Below, one piece after another: positions 41,409-51,155 of a stretch of 64,000 bases of DNA. The position numbers and the translations under genes were made by a program. Each line of letters opens with the position of its first letter. The stretch's first letter is position 1. The notes beneath the pieces are model-generated. The model searched no databases and was not told the DNA's origin. It saw only the letters and a program-made list of their open reading frames with translations. This DNA comes from Nitrospira sp. (GTDB taxonomy: Bacteria; Nitrospirota; Nitrospiria; Nitrospirales; Nitrospiraceae): the NCBI GenBank assembly GCA_022226935.1, contig CP092081.1, forward strand, positions 3,321,566 to 3,385,565, read 5' to 3'.

Positions 41409-44400
41409 GTGTATCTGAAGTCCTTGGAAATGCTCGGCTTCAAGTCATTCGCGGAAGCGAAAATCCAATTTCCCAAAGGCATCACGGCGATCGTGGGTCC
41501 GAACGGCAGCGGCAAAAGTAATGTCGTGGATTCCATCCTCTGGGTCTTGGGCGAGCAAAGCACCAAAACGCTTCGGAGCGAGAAGATGGAAGACGTCATC
41601 TTCAATGGGACGGAAGTGCGGAAACCACTCGGATTGGTGGAAGTCTCGCTGGTGATCGGCGGGCTGGGCGAGTTGCGATTGGATGCCATTTCAGGATTGC
41701 CGAGTCAATTGAGCGAATACCAGGAACTGATGATTACGCGTCGTCTCTATCGTAATGGCGACAGCGAGTATCTCATCAATAAGACGCCCTGCCGCCTCAA
41801 AGATATTCGCAACGTGCTGATTGAAACTAGGGCTGGGTCGAAGGGCCATACCGTCATCGAGCAGGGACGCATTGAGCAGATTTTGCAGGCCTCACCGCAG
41901 GACCGCCGGGAATTGATCGAAGAAACCGCAGGCATCGTCCGGTACAAAAAGCAGAAGGCTGAAGCGCTTCGTAAGCTGGAATCGACGCAACAGAATCTCT
42001 TGCGGGTGCGCGACATTGTGGCGGAAGTGAAGAAACAGCTGAATTCACTGGAACGCCAGGCTCGCCAGGCCCGGACGTATCAAACGCTGCAGCAAGAAGC
42101 CAAAGGGCTCGAGATCGAATTGTTGTCCCGTGACTATAGCACCATGCATGCCGACCTGGAATCCGTGGACCGCGAAGCACGGGAAGTGGAAGCGTTGGAG
42201 GCCGAGCAGGTCGCCGAGCAGGCTCGTCTGGATTCGGAACAGGAAGCCATCCGGCTCCGGATGAACGACGCGGCCGAAGCCATTTCGCGCGTGCGGGATA
42301 CCTTGGCGGGGACCGAGCAGCGCCAGTCCCAGGCGTTGACGGCCGCGGAGGTCGAGCGGAACCGGACCGAGTTATTTGAGCGGCAACGTGTCCAGGCTTC
42401 GCAGGAAATGGAGCGGCTGGCGGCGGATCAGGAGCAGGCTCAGGTCGAGATCGAAGAATTGCGGGCGACCTTGCTGCAATTGGACGGCGACATTGTCGAA
42501 CAGGAAGCCCAGTTCCAGCAGGCGGATGCCGAAGCGAAAGCCCTGGCAGGGCATCGGGCCGCAGCGGTCAGTGAAGAGGAGCGTGCCCGCAAGGATGTGC
42601 TGAATCTCGCCGTCCTCGTGGCGAACACGGAGCAAAGTCTTGCGCAGGTAACCGCGCGCCAGCAGGAAACCTTAGCCCGGGCGGAACGGGTCTCGCGTGA
42701 GCAGGAGCAGCTGGTCGCGCAAGCAGCCGGATTGGATGAGCAGCGGGAGCTTCTGGCCGCGCAGCGGGAAGAGGCAAGTCAGCGCATTCAAGGACTCATG
42801 GCTGAACGCCAAGCCGCGATCGAGCGCATTGAAGGACTGGGCGGGCAGATTACGGGATTGGATCGGGATATCGTCCGATTCTCCGAAGATGTGGCCGCGG
42901 TGGAATCCCGCTTGGGTGCCTTGCAAGGTGTCGTGCGGGAGGAAATGGGATATGGCCGCGAAGGGGAGGAGGAAGGCACCGCGCTGAAAACGTGTGACGG
43001 AGTGCGAGAGGCGTTGGCTGAGTGGCTCGTGATTCCGCCTGGTCTTGATCGGGCCGTGGAGACGATTTTGGGGGAACGGGTACGGGGCTGGTTGGTCGAT
43101 CAACCGTCAGCCGCCAGCCGAGCAGTGGAGTTTTTGAAGGGCAAGGAGCTTGGGCGCGGAGCGTTTATCCCGCAACAGATCCGGTGGGCGACCGACCAGG
43201 CGGCAGCGGATTCTTCGGCCTCCTGGTGGCCTGCACTCAATGGGCAGCCGGGAGTCGTGGGGCGCGCCATCGATGTGATCCGAGCGGAAGGCGCATCGGC
43301 TTCCACCTTGAGTTATTTATTTGATGGCATCGTGATTGTCGAATCCCTCGCCGTGGCGCTGCAATTGTGGGAACAGCATCAATGGCCGGCTCCTGCAGGG
43401 CCAACCTATGTGACGTTATCTGGCGAGACGTTGGATGCGGCCGGCGTGATGACCGGCGGCGGCACCAGTGCCGGTGCGGGGCTCCTGCAGCGACGGCGAG
43501 AAGTGCTGGAGTTGGAAGCTCGCCGCACGGAAGCCGTGCAAGCGCTGGAGCTCGCCCGTGTGGCACGTGAAGAGGCGGCATCTGCGCTGGGCCTGGGGCG
43601 TGAAGAGGAACAGCAGCTAGGCAGAGCCATCCGCGAGGCGGAGATGCTGGAGTTATCACTTCAGAAAGACGATGCCAACGTGGAGCGCCAGCGCGGAGAG
43701 TTGCACCGGCGCATGGACATGTTGGCGGAAGAATTGCAGCGGGGATTGGCCGAACAGGCGCGGTTGCAAGAGCAGTTGCAATCCGGTCAGGCTCAACTTG
43801 AACAGTGGGTGGCGGAAAAGCTCGGCCAGGAAAACGGCCTGCTGCAGATCCGTGAACGGTTGGTGGTCATCGAGAGCCAAGGGCTCGCGATTCAGCAGCG
43901 GCTGACCGAAGTCCGGTTGTCGCTCGAAAGCATGCGTGGACGCCGAGAGCATGCCCACAGTGATATTGCGCGATTCACGCAACGGCTGGATGCCGCGCAG
44001 CGGCGTGCGGCCGAGCTCGAAGAGCAGGTGGCCGGGCTGGTGCTGGCCACAGAGAACAGCCGGGAAGAGCAGACGAGGCAGGAGGCGCTCTGCCGCGAAC
44101 TCGGCGCCGAGGTGGACGGGATCAAATCGGAACTCATCGCGGCGCAGGAGCGTCAGGCTGAAGAGATGAACGGATTGCATACGGTCGAAGAAACCCTTGC
44201 CACCGTGCGGCAGAGTTTGTCGGCCTTGCATGATCGCCGCATGACGGCTGAAGTGCGAAAGGCCGAGGTGAAGACGCATCTTTCTACCATCGAGAGCACG
44301 CTGGTGGGCACTTATCAAATTGATCCGGCTAGACTGCTGGTGTCATCAACCGATGAGCAGGCCGTCACCGAAGGAGAAGAACCAGCTGCACCGGTCTCCC

Positions 44401-45092
44401 TGCTCGACACGCCGCAGTTGCGGGAACAGATTCAGAAAATCCGCGAACGGTTAGACCGCATGGGCGCGATCAATCTCGCGGCAATCGATGAACATCGTGA
44501 ATTGGAAGAACGGTATCAGTTTCTGACGACCCAGGAGCAGGATCTGTCCACCTCCATTGCGTCGCTCAAGGAAATCATTCAGAAGATCAATCGCACGACG
44601 AAAGACATGTTCGTGGAGACGTTCAACGAATTACAGCAGAAGTTTCGAGAGGTGTTTGCGCAGTTCTTCCCTGGTGGGCGCGCGGAGTTGCAGCTGGTGG
44701 AGGAGCCGTTGGAGGAAGGTGTGGAGGACAACGGCGCGCGCGAACCGGGCGTGGAGATCGTGGCGCAACCGCCGGGGAAACGGTTGAAGAGTATTACGAT
44801 GTTGTCCGGTGGAGAGAAGACCCTGACGGCGATGGCGCTGTTGATCGCCAGTTTCTTGATCCGTCCGACCCCCTTCTGCATCTTGGACGAAATCGATGCG
44901 CCGCTCGACGAAGAAAACATTGGGCGGTTCACGAGCGTCTTGCGCAGCCTGTCCTCGACGGCCCAATTTATGGTCATCACGCACAACAAGCGGACGATGG
45001 CGATGGCGGATTCGCTCTTCGGCGTGACGATGGAAGAACCTGGCGTGTCGACCTTGATCTCCGTCAAGCTCGGCGATCTTCAGCCGGCCTAA
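41409..45092 (+). CDS. smc: Chromosome segregation protein SMC
   Basis: A 1227-residue condensin ATPase. Walker A is [20 protein letters not shown] near the N-terminus. Two long coiled coils flank a hinge at about 520-690 (GYGREG ... [20 protein letters not shown]). The C-terminal head has [14 protein letters not shown] and the Walker [14 protein letters not shown]. The GTG at 41409 is preceded by GGAGGT at 5 bases; a TTG at 41391 lies upstream of that site. Coil residues are rich in Glu, Arg and Ala. Confidence 0.94.
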   Translation: MYLKSLEMLGFKSFAEAKIQFPKGITAIVGPNGSGKSNVVDSILWVLGEQSTKTLRSEKMEDVIFNGTEVRKPLGLVEVSLVIGGLGELRLDAISGLPSQLSEYQELMITRRLYRNGDSEYLINKTPCRLKDIRNVLIETRAGSKGHTVIEQGRIEQILQASPQDRRELIEETAGIVRYKKQKAEALRKLESTQQNLLRVRDIVAEVKKQLNSLERQARQARTYQTLQQEAKGLEIELLSRDYSTMHADLESVDREAREVEALEAEQVAEQARLDSEQEAIRLRMNDAAEAISRVRDTLAGTEQRQSQALTAAEVERNRTELFERQRVQASQEMERLAADQEQAQVEIEELRATLLQLDGDIVEQEAQFQQADAEAKALAGHRAAAVSEEERARKDVLNLAVLVANTEQSLAQVTARQQETLARAERVSREQEQLVAQAAGLDEQRELLAAQREEASQRIQGLMAERQAAIERIEGLGGQITGLDRDIVRFSEDVAAVESRLGALQGVVREEMGYGREGEEEGTALKTCDGVREALAEWLVIPPGLDRAVETILGERVRGWLVDQPSAASRAVEFLKGKELGRGAFIPQQIRWATDQAAADSSASWWPALNGQPGVVGRAIDVIRAEGASASTLSYLFDGIVIVESLAVALQLWEQHQWPAPAGPTYVTLSGETLDAAGVMTGGGTSAGAGLLQRRREVLELEARRTEAVQALELARVAREEAASALGLGREEEQQLGRAIREAEMLELSLQKDDANVERQRGELHRRMDMLAEELQRGLAEQARLQEQLQSGQAQLEQWVAEKLGQENGLLQIRERLVVIESQGLAIQQRLTEVRLSLESMRGRREHAHSDIARFTQRLDAAQRRAAELEEQVAGLVLATENSREEQTRQEALCRELGAEVDGIKSELIAAQERQAEEMNGLHTVEETLATVRQSLSALHDRRMTAEVRKAEVKTHLSTIESTLVGTYQIDPARLLVSSTDEQAVTEGEEPAAPVSLLDTPQLREQIQKIRERLDRMGAINLAAIDEHRELEERYQFLTTQEQDLSTSIASLKEIIQKINRTTKDMFVETFNELQQKFREVFAQFFPGGRAELQLVEEPLEEGVEDNGAREPGVEIVAQPPGKRLKSITMLSGGEKTLTAMALLIASFLIRPTPFCILDEIDAPLDEENIGRFTSVLRSLSSTAQFMVITHNKRTMAMADSLFGVTMEEPGVSTLISVKLGDLQPA

Positions 45093-45173
45093 CGAAGACG
45101 GTTCCGAAGGGTACAGAGCGCGTAGTCTTCAGTTCAAACGCGCACTTAGGGTGCACGGTGCGGGCCACTTCTC

Positions 45174-45202
45174 TTGACTGGCCTGAAGCAGTTTGTTATA
45201 CA
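45174..45202 (+). promoter_or_regulatory. Promoter for hopanoid and lipid-transport genes
   Basis: TTGACT (45174-45179), 17-base spacer, TATACA (45197-45202), about 58 bases before the cyclase ATG. A strong sigma70-like match. Confidence 0.55.
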
Positions 45203-45259
45203 GTCCTGCTAATGGGTATACATGGTATTGTGCGGTTTCATGTGATCGCTGCTTGATGG

Positions 45260-47488
45260 ATGGAACCGTTTCGACTATCGATCCCGCCGTCTCTGTCTGA
45301 TTCACGGCAACACGCTATGCGACTTCTGAAGAACCTGTTCAATCGTCTGTCCGATAGTCTGCTGGTGTCGGTACCCAGCCGAATCAGAGCCGCGCGCGAT
45401 TTTGCCTCTGCTCCGGTGCTGCGCCTTGTCTCCAGCAAGCCTGACCCTCAAGCCGGTGAAGGCGCAAAGCGAGCTCCTTCACATACCACCGGTCAACTCG
45501 AAGCGCTGGAAGAAGCGATTCGGAAAAGTCAGGCGTGGTTTTTGGCCAGGCAGGACGCTGCTGAAGGCTTTTGGGTCGCTGAACTGGAAGCAGACACGAC
45601 GCTGAGTTCCGAATATCTCATGTTGCGGCGGTTCATGAACTGCGTGGACCCCGAGCGCGAACGCAAAGTCATCCGCTATCTGAAATCCGCCCAACTTCCG
45701 TGCGGAGGATGGCCCATTTATCACGGAGGGCCGGCGGATATCAGCGCCTCCGTCAAAGCGTACTTTGCTTTGAAACTTTCCGGCGTATCGGCCGATGAAC
45801 CGTTCATGGTCCAGGCGCGAACCTGCATCCTCGACAAGGGCGGGGTGGTGGCGGCCAATGTGTTCACAAAAATCGCCCTCGCCTTGTTCGGCCAGTACGA
45901 TTGGCGCGGCGTGCCCAGTATGCCGCCGGAAATCATGCTGTTGCCGAAGCGGTTCTATTTCAGCATCTACGCCATTTCCTATTGGTCGCGCGCGGTCCTC
46001 ATTCCGCTCTTGATCATTTTCGCCAAACGGCCCCAGTGTGATGTGCCGCCCGAGCAAGGCATCGACGAGCTGTACACGCAACCACCGGCCGAGATCGATT
46101 ACAGCACAGTCCCTCCATTCAAAAAGGACCGCACCTGGTTTACGGCCAGAAATTTTTTCATCAATCTCGACGCGCTGCTCAAGGTCTATGATCGCTCGCC
46201 GGTCGAGTGGGTTCGCCGGAAGGCGCTTAAGTGCGCTGAGAACTGGATGCTCGATCATATGAAGGGGAGCGGTGGACTCGGTGCCATTTATCCCGCCATG
46301 GCCAATTCGGTGATGGCGCTGAACTGCCTCGGGTACAAGAATGACGATCCCCTCGTCGTGAAAGCGATGCGGGAGATCGAAGAACTCGAAATTCACGATA
46401 CCGTGATGGACAACGGGCAATGTGTCGATGCGTTGCATTTGCAACCCTGCCATTCTCCGATTTGGGATACCGCCTTGCTCATCAATGCGCTGTCTGAAGC
46501 CGGTATGCCGCAGGATCATCCGGCGTTGCAGAAAGCAGCCACCTGGTTGCTGTCCAAGCAAACGAAGACCGTTGGAGATTGGATTATTTCCTCTCCTGGC
46601 GCGGAGCCGGGCGGCTGGTATTTCCAGTTTGAAAATGAGCTTTTCCCCGACGTGGATGATTCCGCGGTCGTCTTGATGGCCCTGGCGAAAGTGCGTCTGC
46701 CCGATGAAGAGCAGCAGCGGCTGGCAATTCGCCGGGGATGCCGTTGGGTGACTGCGATGCAGGGATCCGACGGTGGGTGGGGCGCGTACGACGTCGACAA
46801 TAATCGAATCGTGTTCAACTACATTCCGTTTGCCGACCATCGCGCCTTGTTGGATCCCAGTACGGCGGACCTAGCCGGACGCTGTCTCGAAATGCTCGCC
46901 ACCCTGGGGTACGACTGGACACATCCGTCCGTGGCTTCGGCGCTGACCTTCGTGAAGAACGATCAAGAGCAGGACGGTAGTTGGTATGGTCGTTGGGGCG
47001 TCAATTACATTTATGGCACATGGTCGGTTCTCTCCGGGCTGCGAGCCATCGGCGAAGACCTCTCCTCTCCGTACATCCGCCGCGCGGTCAGCTGGGTCGA
47101 ATCGAAGCAGAATCCAGACGGCGGATGGGGCGAGTCCTGCCTTTCCTATGCGGATGTGGCGGAGAGCGGGCGCGGCGAGAGTACCCCATCGCAAACCGCG
47201 TGGGCGCTCTTGGCCCTCATGGCAGGCGGCGTCACGGACTCATTCAGCCTGGCCAGAGGTATTCATTACCTCATTCGAAATCAGCAGAAGGACGGGTCAT
47301 GGGAAGAGGTGCGCCATACCGGAACCGGTTTCCCTCGCGTGTTCTATCTCCGTTATCATTGGTATTGCCAATACTTCCCCCTCTGGGCACTGGCCATGTA
47401 TCGCAATCTGAAGACTCGTGGAACGACGAGGGCGGATGAATTGCGACAGCTGGCTTATCAATCAGGACAGTTCCGGTCGCCTCGCTGA
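45260..47488 (+). CDS. shc: Squalene-hopene cyclase
   Basis: Cyclises squalene to hopene at the membrane face. The 742-residue protein carries the catalytic acid motif DVDD at 464-467 (FPDVDDSAVVLMAL) and several QW repeats, such as QNPDGGWGESCLSY, QEQDGSWYGRWG and QQKDGSWEEV. The length exceeds typical bacterial SHC because of a roughly 70-residue N-terminal extension. ATG 45317 is a possible shorter start. The hopanoid phosphorylase gene follows directly. Confidence 0.93.
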   Translation: MEPFRLSIPPSLSDSRQHAMRLLKNLFNRLSDSLLVSVPSRIRAARDFASAPVLRLVSSKPDPQAGEGAKRAPSHTTGQLEALEEAIRKSQAWFLARQDAAEGFWVAELEADTTLSSEYLMLRRFMNCVDPERERKVIRYLKSAQLPCGGWPIYHGGPADISASVKAYFALKLSGVSADEPFMVQARTCILDKGGVVAANVFTKIALALFGQYDWRGVPSMPPEIMLLPKRFYFSIYAISYWSRAVLIPLLIIFAKRPQCDVPPEQGIDELYTQPPAEIDYSTVPPFKKDRTWFTARNFFINLDALLKVYDRSPVEWVRRKALKCAENWMLDHMKGSGGLGAIYPAMANSVMALNCLGYKNDDPLVVKAMREIEELEIHDTVMDNGQCVDALHLQPCHSPIWDTALLINALSEAGMPQDHPALQKAATWLLSKQTKTVGDWIISSPGAEPGGWYFQFENELFPDVDDSAVVLMALAKVRLPDEEQQRLAIRRGCRWVTAMQGSDGGWGAYDVDNNRIVFNYIPFADHRALLDPSTADLAGRCLEMLATLGYDWTHPSVASALTFVKNDQEQDGSWYGRWGVNYIYGTWSVLSGLRAIGEDLSSPYIRRAVSWVESKQNPDGGWGESCLSYADVAESGRGESTPSQTAWALLALMAGGVTDSFSLARGIHYLIRNQQKDGSWEEVRHTGTGFPRVFYLRYHWYCQYFPLWALAMYRNLKTRGTTRADELRQLAYQSGQFRSPR

Positions 47489-47542
47489 CCGTGGATGTTC
47501 ATCGAGTCCATTTCCCCCTGCCATCAGTCATCGGGAGCCGCT

Positions 47543-48298
47543 GTGACCACGATTGGTGTCTTTGTCGCCACCCGATGGGAATTGGCCGCCGTGCGGCATG
47601 CCTTTCCCGCGAGCGAGGTCCGGGTCGTCGGTGGGATTCGTTGTGTGGTGGCGCGCCACGCATCAGTCGAATGGTGGATCATTCCTATGGGGGTCGGACC
47701 CGAGCGCGCGACGGCAACTGCTCGGCGGATGCTCGCGGCGCAGTCTCTATCGGCGATCTGGTCCACGGGATTCGCCTGCGCTCTGGGACCGGCCGATATC
47801 GGGGATGTGTTGATCGGTACAGACGTGATCTTGGAAAACGGCGCGCAAACGGCAGCTCCCGTTTCCTGCGCTCCGGCTATGGTGGATTGGGTGAAGCAGG
47901 CCGTGCATACGCATGATTTGCCAATGCGAAGCGGTGGATTTGTCACCGTGCCGCGAGTACTGTGCCTGGCGGAGGAAAAGCGGGAGGTTGCCGGACGAGC
48001 CGGAGGCATCGGTCTCGACATGGAAAGCGCGGCCTTAGGGCTGGTGGCCTCGGAGCATCGGATTCCTTTTGCGATCGTGCGCACGGTATCGGATCTCGAG
48101 GATGAGAGTCTGCCGCTTGACTTCAACCTGTTTCTCAGGCCATCTGGATGGGCAAAGGGTGTGGTGGCGTGTCTGGCACATCCAGCGAGCCTGATCGGGC
48201 TCAATCGTCTCCGAATACAAAGTCAGGTCGCCGGGGCGCAGTTGACGGCCTTGTATCGCGCCTGTGCCGATCGCGCCCTGCATGAAGGCATCGGCTGA
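47543..48298 (+). CDS. hpnG: Hopanoid-associated phosphorylase (HpnG-like)
   Basis: A nucleoside-phosphorylase-superfamily protein of about 250 residues. Its tail motif IGLDMESAALGLVASEH is the typical purine-nucleoside-phosphorylase-like signature, followed by VRTVSDLEDESLP. HpnG releases adenine from adenosylhopane on the way to bacteriohopanepolyols. The place directly behind the cyclase is the main reason for this name. GGGAG precedes the GTG at 47543; an ATG at 47495 without ribosome site is the alternative. Confidence 0.75.
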   Translation: MTTIGVFVATRWELAAVRHAFPASEVRVVGGIRCVVARHASVEWWIIPMGVGPERATATARRMLAAQSLSAIWSTGFACALGPADIGDVLIGTDVILENGAQTAAPVSCAPAMVDWVKQAVHTHDLPMRSGGFVTVPRVLCLAEEKREVAGRAGGIGLDMESAALGLVASEHRIPFAIVRTVSDLEDESLPLDFNLFLRPSGWAKGVVACLAHPASLIGLNRLRIQSQVAGAQLTALYRACADRALHEGIG

Positions 48299-48352
48299 TC
48301 GGAAGCCATGCGCGGCGGTCGTCCGGCCTGTGAGAGAAGAGGAGGGTAAGGC

Positions 48353-49120
48353 GTGGAAGGTATTGCTCGCATCGGACGGTTTACCATCGATCTGACGGAG
48401 CAGATGGGACGAATGATGTTGTTCGTGCTCTCCTCCTTTGCCTGGCTAACCCGTCCGCCGTTCAGGTTCTATCAAATCGTCAAGCAACTCAATTTCATCG
48501 GCTACAAATCTACCTTCGTGGTCGTGCTCACCGCTGTCTTTACCGGCATGGTCCTGGCGCTTCAGGGCTACTACACGCTGCGGAAATTCGGCTCCGAGGC
48601 GGTGCTGGGATCCGCCGTGGCGCTGAGCATCATTCGTGAGTTGGGGCCGGTGCTGGCTGCGCTGATGGTGACGGCCCGCGCCGGATCGGCTATGACCGCC
48701 GAAATTGGCATCATGCGGATTACCGAGCAGATCGATGCGTTGGACACGATGGCTATCAACCCGTTGCAGTATTTGATCGGCCCGAAGCTGGTTGCCAGTC
48801 TGATCGCCGTGCCCTTATTGGTCGCACTCTTCGACGTGGTCGGCATTTACGGTGGCTATGTCGTCGGGGTGCAACTGCTGAACGGCAATGAAGGCGCGTA
48901 TTGGAGTTCAATCGAGTCGGCGGTGGAATGGAAAGACGTCTATGGCGGCATTCTCAAATCCATCAGCTTCGGTCTGTTGATCAGCTGGGTCTGCTGTTAT
49001 AAGGGCTTTCACACGAAACACAGTGCCGAAGGTCTGGGAACGGCGACGACCGAAGCCGTGGTGCTTTCTGCCGTATTGATCCTGGTCTGGGATTATTTTC
49101 TGACGTCGGTCTTGTTATAG
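48353..49120 (+). CDS. mlaE: MlaE-family ABC transporter permease
   Basis: Permease of an MCE-type lipid transporter between inner and outer membrane. The 255-residue protein has the family text FTGMVLALQGYYTLRKFGSE, SIIRELGPVLAALMVTARAG and AMTAEIGIMRITEQIDAL. Five or so membrane segments. GGAGGGTAAGGC precedes the GTG. It starts 54 bases after hpnG, and the lipid transport genes follow in the order E, F, D, C. Confidence 0.9.
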   Translation: MEGIARIGRFTIDLTEQMGRMMLFVLSSFAWLTRPPFRFYQIVKQLNFIGYKSTFVVVLTAVFTGMVLALQGYYTLRKFGSEAVLGSAVALSIIRELGPVLAALMVTARAGSAMTAEIGIMRITEQIDALDTMAINPLQYLIGPKLVASLIAVPLLVALFDVVGIYGGYVVGVQLLNGNEGAYWSSIESAVEWKDVYGGILKSISFGLLISWVCCYKGFHTKHSAEGLGTATTEAVVLSAVLILVWDYFLTSVLL

Positions 49121-49121
49121 A

Positions 49122-49185
49122 GCTGTCAGTCATCAGCCTTCAGCATTCAGACTTTGAATGCGAACTGATTGCTGACCGCTGATGG
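49122..49185. repeat. Imperfect palindromic TCAGC-rich spacer
   Basis: Between mlaE and mlaF lies a stretch built from TCAGC/GCTGA units: GTCAG and ATCAGC on the left, GCTGAC and GCTGAT on the right, around a CATTCA/TGAATG stem (49144-49149/49155-49160). A similar but shorter stretch lies between dxs and ispG (about 55523-55555). These may be copies of an intergenic repeat. Confidence 0.4.
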
Positions 49186-49204
49186 CCTCTTTGTTGGGAT
49201 TCAC

Positions 49205-49966
49205 ATGATTAAACTGGTCGGGGTAGAAAAGACGTTGGGGAAGCAGGCCGTACTGCGTGGCGTCGACCTCACCATTCCCACAGGCAAATTGACCACGATC
49301 ATCGGACGGAGCGGCGAAGGCAAAAGTGTATTGTTGAAGCACATTATTGGCCTCATGCAGCCGGATCGCGGCGAAGTCTGGATCGATGGGACGGACATTG
49401 CGCGTCTTAAAGGACGGGCGCTCAACGAGGTCCGCAAGAAATTCGCGATGCTGTTCCAGGGCGCCGCCCTGTTCGATTCCATGACGGTGTTTGAGAACGT
49501 CGCCTTCCCGTTGCGAGAAAAACTCCGCCTGAAGGGTGACATCGTGACCAAGCGAGTCGAGGAGAAACTTGAGCAGGTGGGATTGAAGGGCATGGGGCAT
49601 AAATTCCCTGCGGAATTGAGCGGGGGGATGCGCAAACGCGCCGGGCTGGCTCGCGCGTTGGTGATGGAGCCGGAGATCATTCTGTTCGATGAGCCGACGA
49701 CGGGGCTCGATCCCTTGATGGCGAAAGCCATTCACGATCTCATTGTGGCGATGCAGCAGCAATTCCACTTCACCGCCGTGATGGTCAGTCACGAGATTCC
49801 GGAGATTTTTGGCATTTCCGATTACGTGGCGATGCTGAAGAACGGCCGCATTGCCGAGATGGCGCCTTCAAGCGAGTTTGTGAAGACGACCGATGAAGAG
49901 ATTCGCGAGTTTATTTTTGTCGGGGGCACTGTCGCGCCGAAAGGTTTGGCGACTGAAGGCCACTGA
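49205..49966 (+). CDS. mlaF: MlaF-family ABC transporter ATP-binding protein
   Basis: The 253-residue ATPase of the MCE transporter. Walker A is GRSGEGKSVLLKHI, the signature is LSGGMRKRAGLARAL, and Walker B is IILFDEPTTGLDP. The start at 49205 gives MIKLVGVEKTLGK; the frame runs up to 49169 through the repeat-like spacer and that start is rejected. Confidence 0.92.
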   Translation: MIKLVGVEKTLGKQAVLRGVDLTIPTGKLTTIIGRSGEGKSVLLKHIIGLMQPDRGEVWIDGTDIARLKGRALNEVRKKFAMLFQGAALFDSMTVFENVAFPLREKLRLKGDIVTKRVEEKLEQVGLKGMGHKFPAELSGGMRKRAGLARALVMEPEIILFDEPTTGLDPLMAKAIHDLIVAMQQQFHFTAVMVSHEIPEIFGISDYVAMLKNGRIAEMAPSSEFVKTTDEEIREFIFVGGTVAPKGLATEGH

Positions 49967-49977
49967 TAGGAGACGTT

Positions 49978-50421
49978 ATGGAACGTGCAAAACTTGAACT
50001 GATGGTCGGGATTTTCGTGCTCGTCGGCATCGCCTGCCTAGGTTATCTTTCCATCAAGCTGGGGAAATTGGAAGTCATCGGCGGACACAATTATCCCATC
50101 GAGGCGGAGTTTACGTCAGCCTCAGGACTCAAGCCGGGCGCGTCGGTGGAAATTGCTGGGGTCGAGGTCGGCCGGGTTCGTACTATTGGGCTCACCAGCG
50201 ACCGGGCATTGGTGGCACTGGCGATTCAAGATGGTGTGAAGTTGTACTCCGACACGATTGCTTCCATCAAAACCCGTGGCATCATCGGGGATAAATATCT
50301 CGCACTTTCCGTAGGCGGGGGCGGCGATCCATTGAAGCCCGGCGACAAAATTCGTGACACTGAGTCAGGGCTTGATCTGGAGGAACTGGTTAGCCAGTAT
50401 GTACATGGTAAGGTGAACTAA
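49978..50421 (+). CDS. mlaD: MCE-domain lipid-binding protein (MlaD-like)
   Basis: A 147-residue protein with one N-terminal membrane anchor (LMVGIFVLVGIACLGYLSIK) and one MCE domain (YPIEAEFTSASGLKPGASVE, then AGVEVGRVRTIGL). It would form the periplasmic hexameric ring of the transporter. AGGAGACGTT precedes the ATG. mlaC follows after 86 bases. Confidence 0.9.
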   Translation: MERAKLELMVGIFVLVGIACLGYLSIKLGKLEVIGGHNYPIEAEFTSASGLKPGASVEIAGVEVGRVRTIGLTSDRALVALAIQDGVKLYSDTIASIKTRGIIGDKYLALSVGGGGDPLKPGDKIRDTESGLDLEELVSQYVHGKVN

Positions 50422-50507
50422 TCTTGCCGAGCTCATTCGCAGAAGGGGCAATGCTTAGATTGGGCCGGTGGGACAAGGGAATCACCACTCACAGGAGAGG
50501 TGTTGGA

Positions 50508-51122
50508 ATGCATGCAAGGCAATGGATAGTCGTGTTCGTCCTGTTGGCGCTGCAGCTGTTCGTGGGCGGGTTGTCGTCCGCCATGGCCGGTCCGGCCACG
50601 GAATCGATCCGGGGAACGGTTGATGAGGTCCTCAGGATTTTGAACGATAAAGAACTGAAGGCGCCGGCCAAACATGAAGACCGGCGGCAGCGTTTGGAAA
50701 AAGTCGTCGCGGCGCGATTCGACTATTCCGAAATGTCGAGACGATCATTGGGCGCGCAATGGAATCAATTGTCGGACAAGGAGAAGCAGGAGTTCGTCGA
50801 CCTGTTTCGAACCTTGTTGACCAATACCTATGCCGATCGGGTGGAGACCTATTCCGGTGAGGGCGTGCAATACCTGAATGAGCGCACGGAGAAAGAATAT
50901 GCGGAAGTGCGTACCAAGGTGTTGTCCGGCAAAACTGAAATCCCCATGGACTACCGGCTCTTGAACAAAAGTAACGACTGGCATGTGTACGACGTCGTGG
51001 TCGATGGCGTCAGTCTGGTGAACAATTACCGCGGGCAATTTACGAAGATCCTTCACACCTCCTCGTATTCCGACCTCGTTGATCAGCTCCGCAAGAAGTC
51101 CGACAAGATCAAAGCTCCGTAG
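50508..51122 (+). CDS. mlaC: MlaC-family periplasmic phospholipid-binding protein
   Basis: A 204-residue secreted protein: signal peptide (WIVVFVLLALQLFVGGLSSA then MAGPA) and a MlaC fold with RRQRLEKVVAARFDYSEMSR and WNQLSDKEKQEFVDLFRTLL. It would ferry lipid between the inner-membrane MlaEFD complex and an outer-membrane partner. AGGAGAGG precedes the ATG at 50508; the frame extends to 50424 without support. Confidence 0.9.
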   Translation: MHARQWIVVFVLLALQLFVGGLSSAMAGPATESIRGTVDEVLRILNDKELKAPAKHEDRRQRLEKVVAARFDYSEMSRRSLGAQWNQLSDKEKQEFVDLFRTLLTNTYADRVETYSGEGVQYLNERTEKEYAEVRTKVLSGKTEIPMDYRLLNKSNDWHVYDVVVDGVSLVNNYRGQFTKILHTSSYSDLVDQLRKKSDKIKAP

Positions 51123-51155
51123 TGTCAATAGAGAGCGACCGTTCCGGCGAGCGCC

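Noticed and set aside
45479..46840. 453-codon minus-strand open frame opposite squalene-hopene cyclase
   Set aside because: It is a shadow of the cyclase coding sequence with no family resemblance, as is usual in GC-rich genes.
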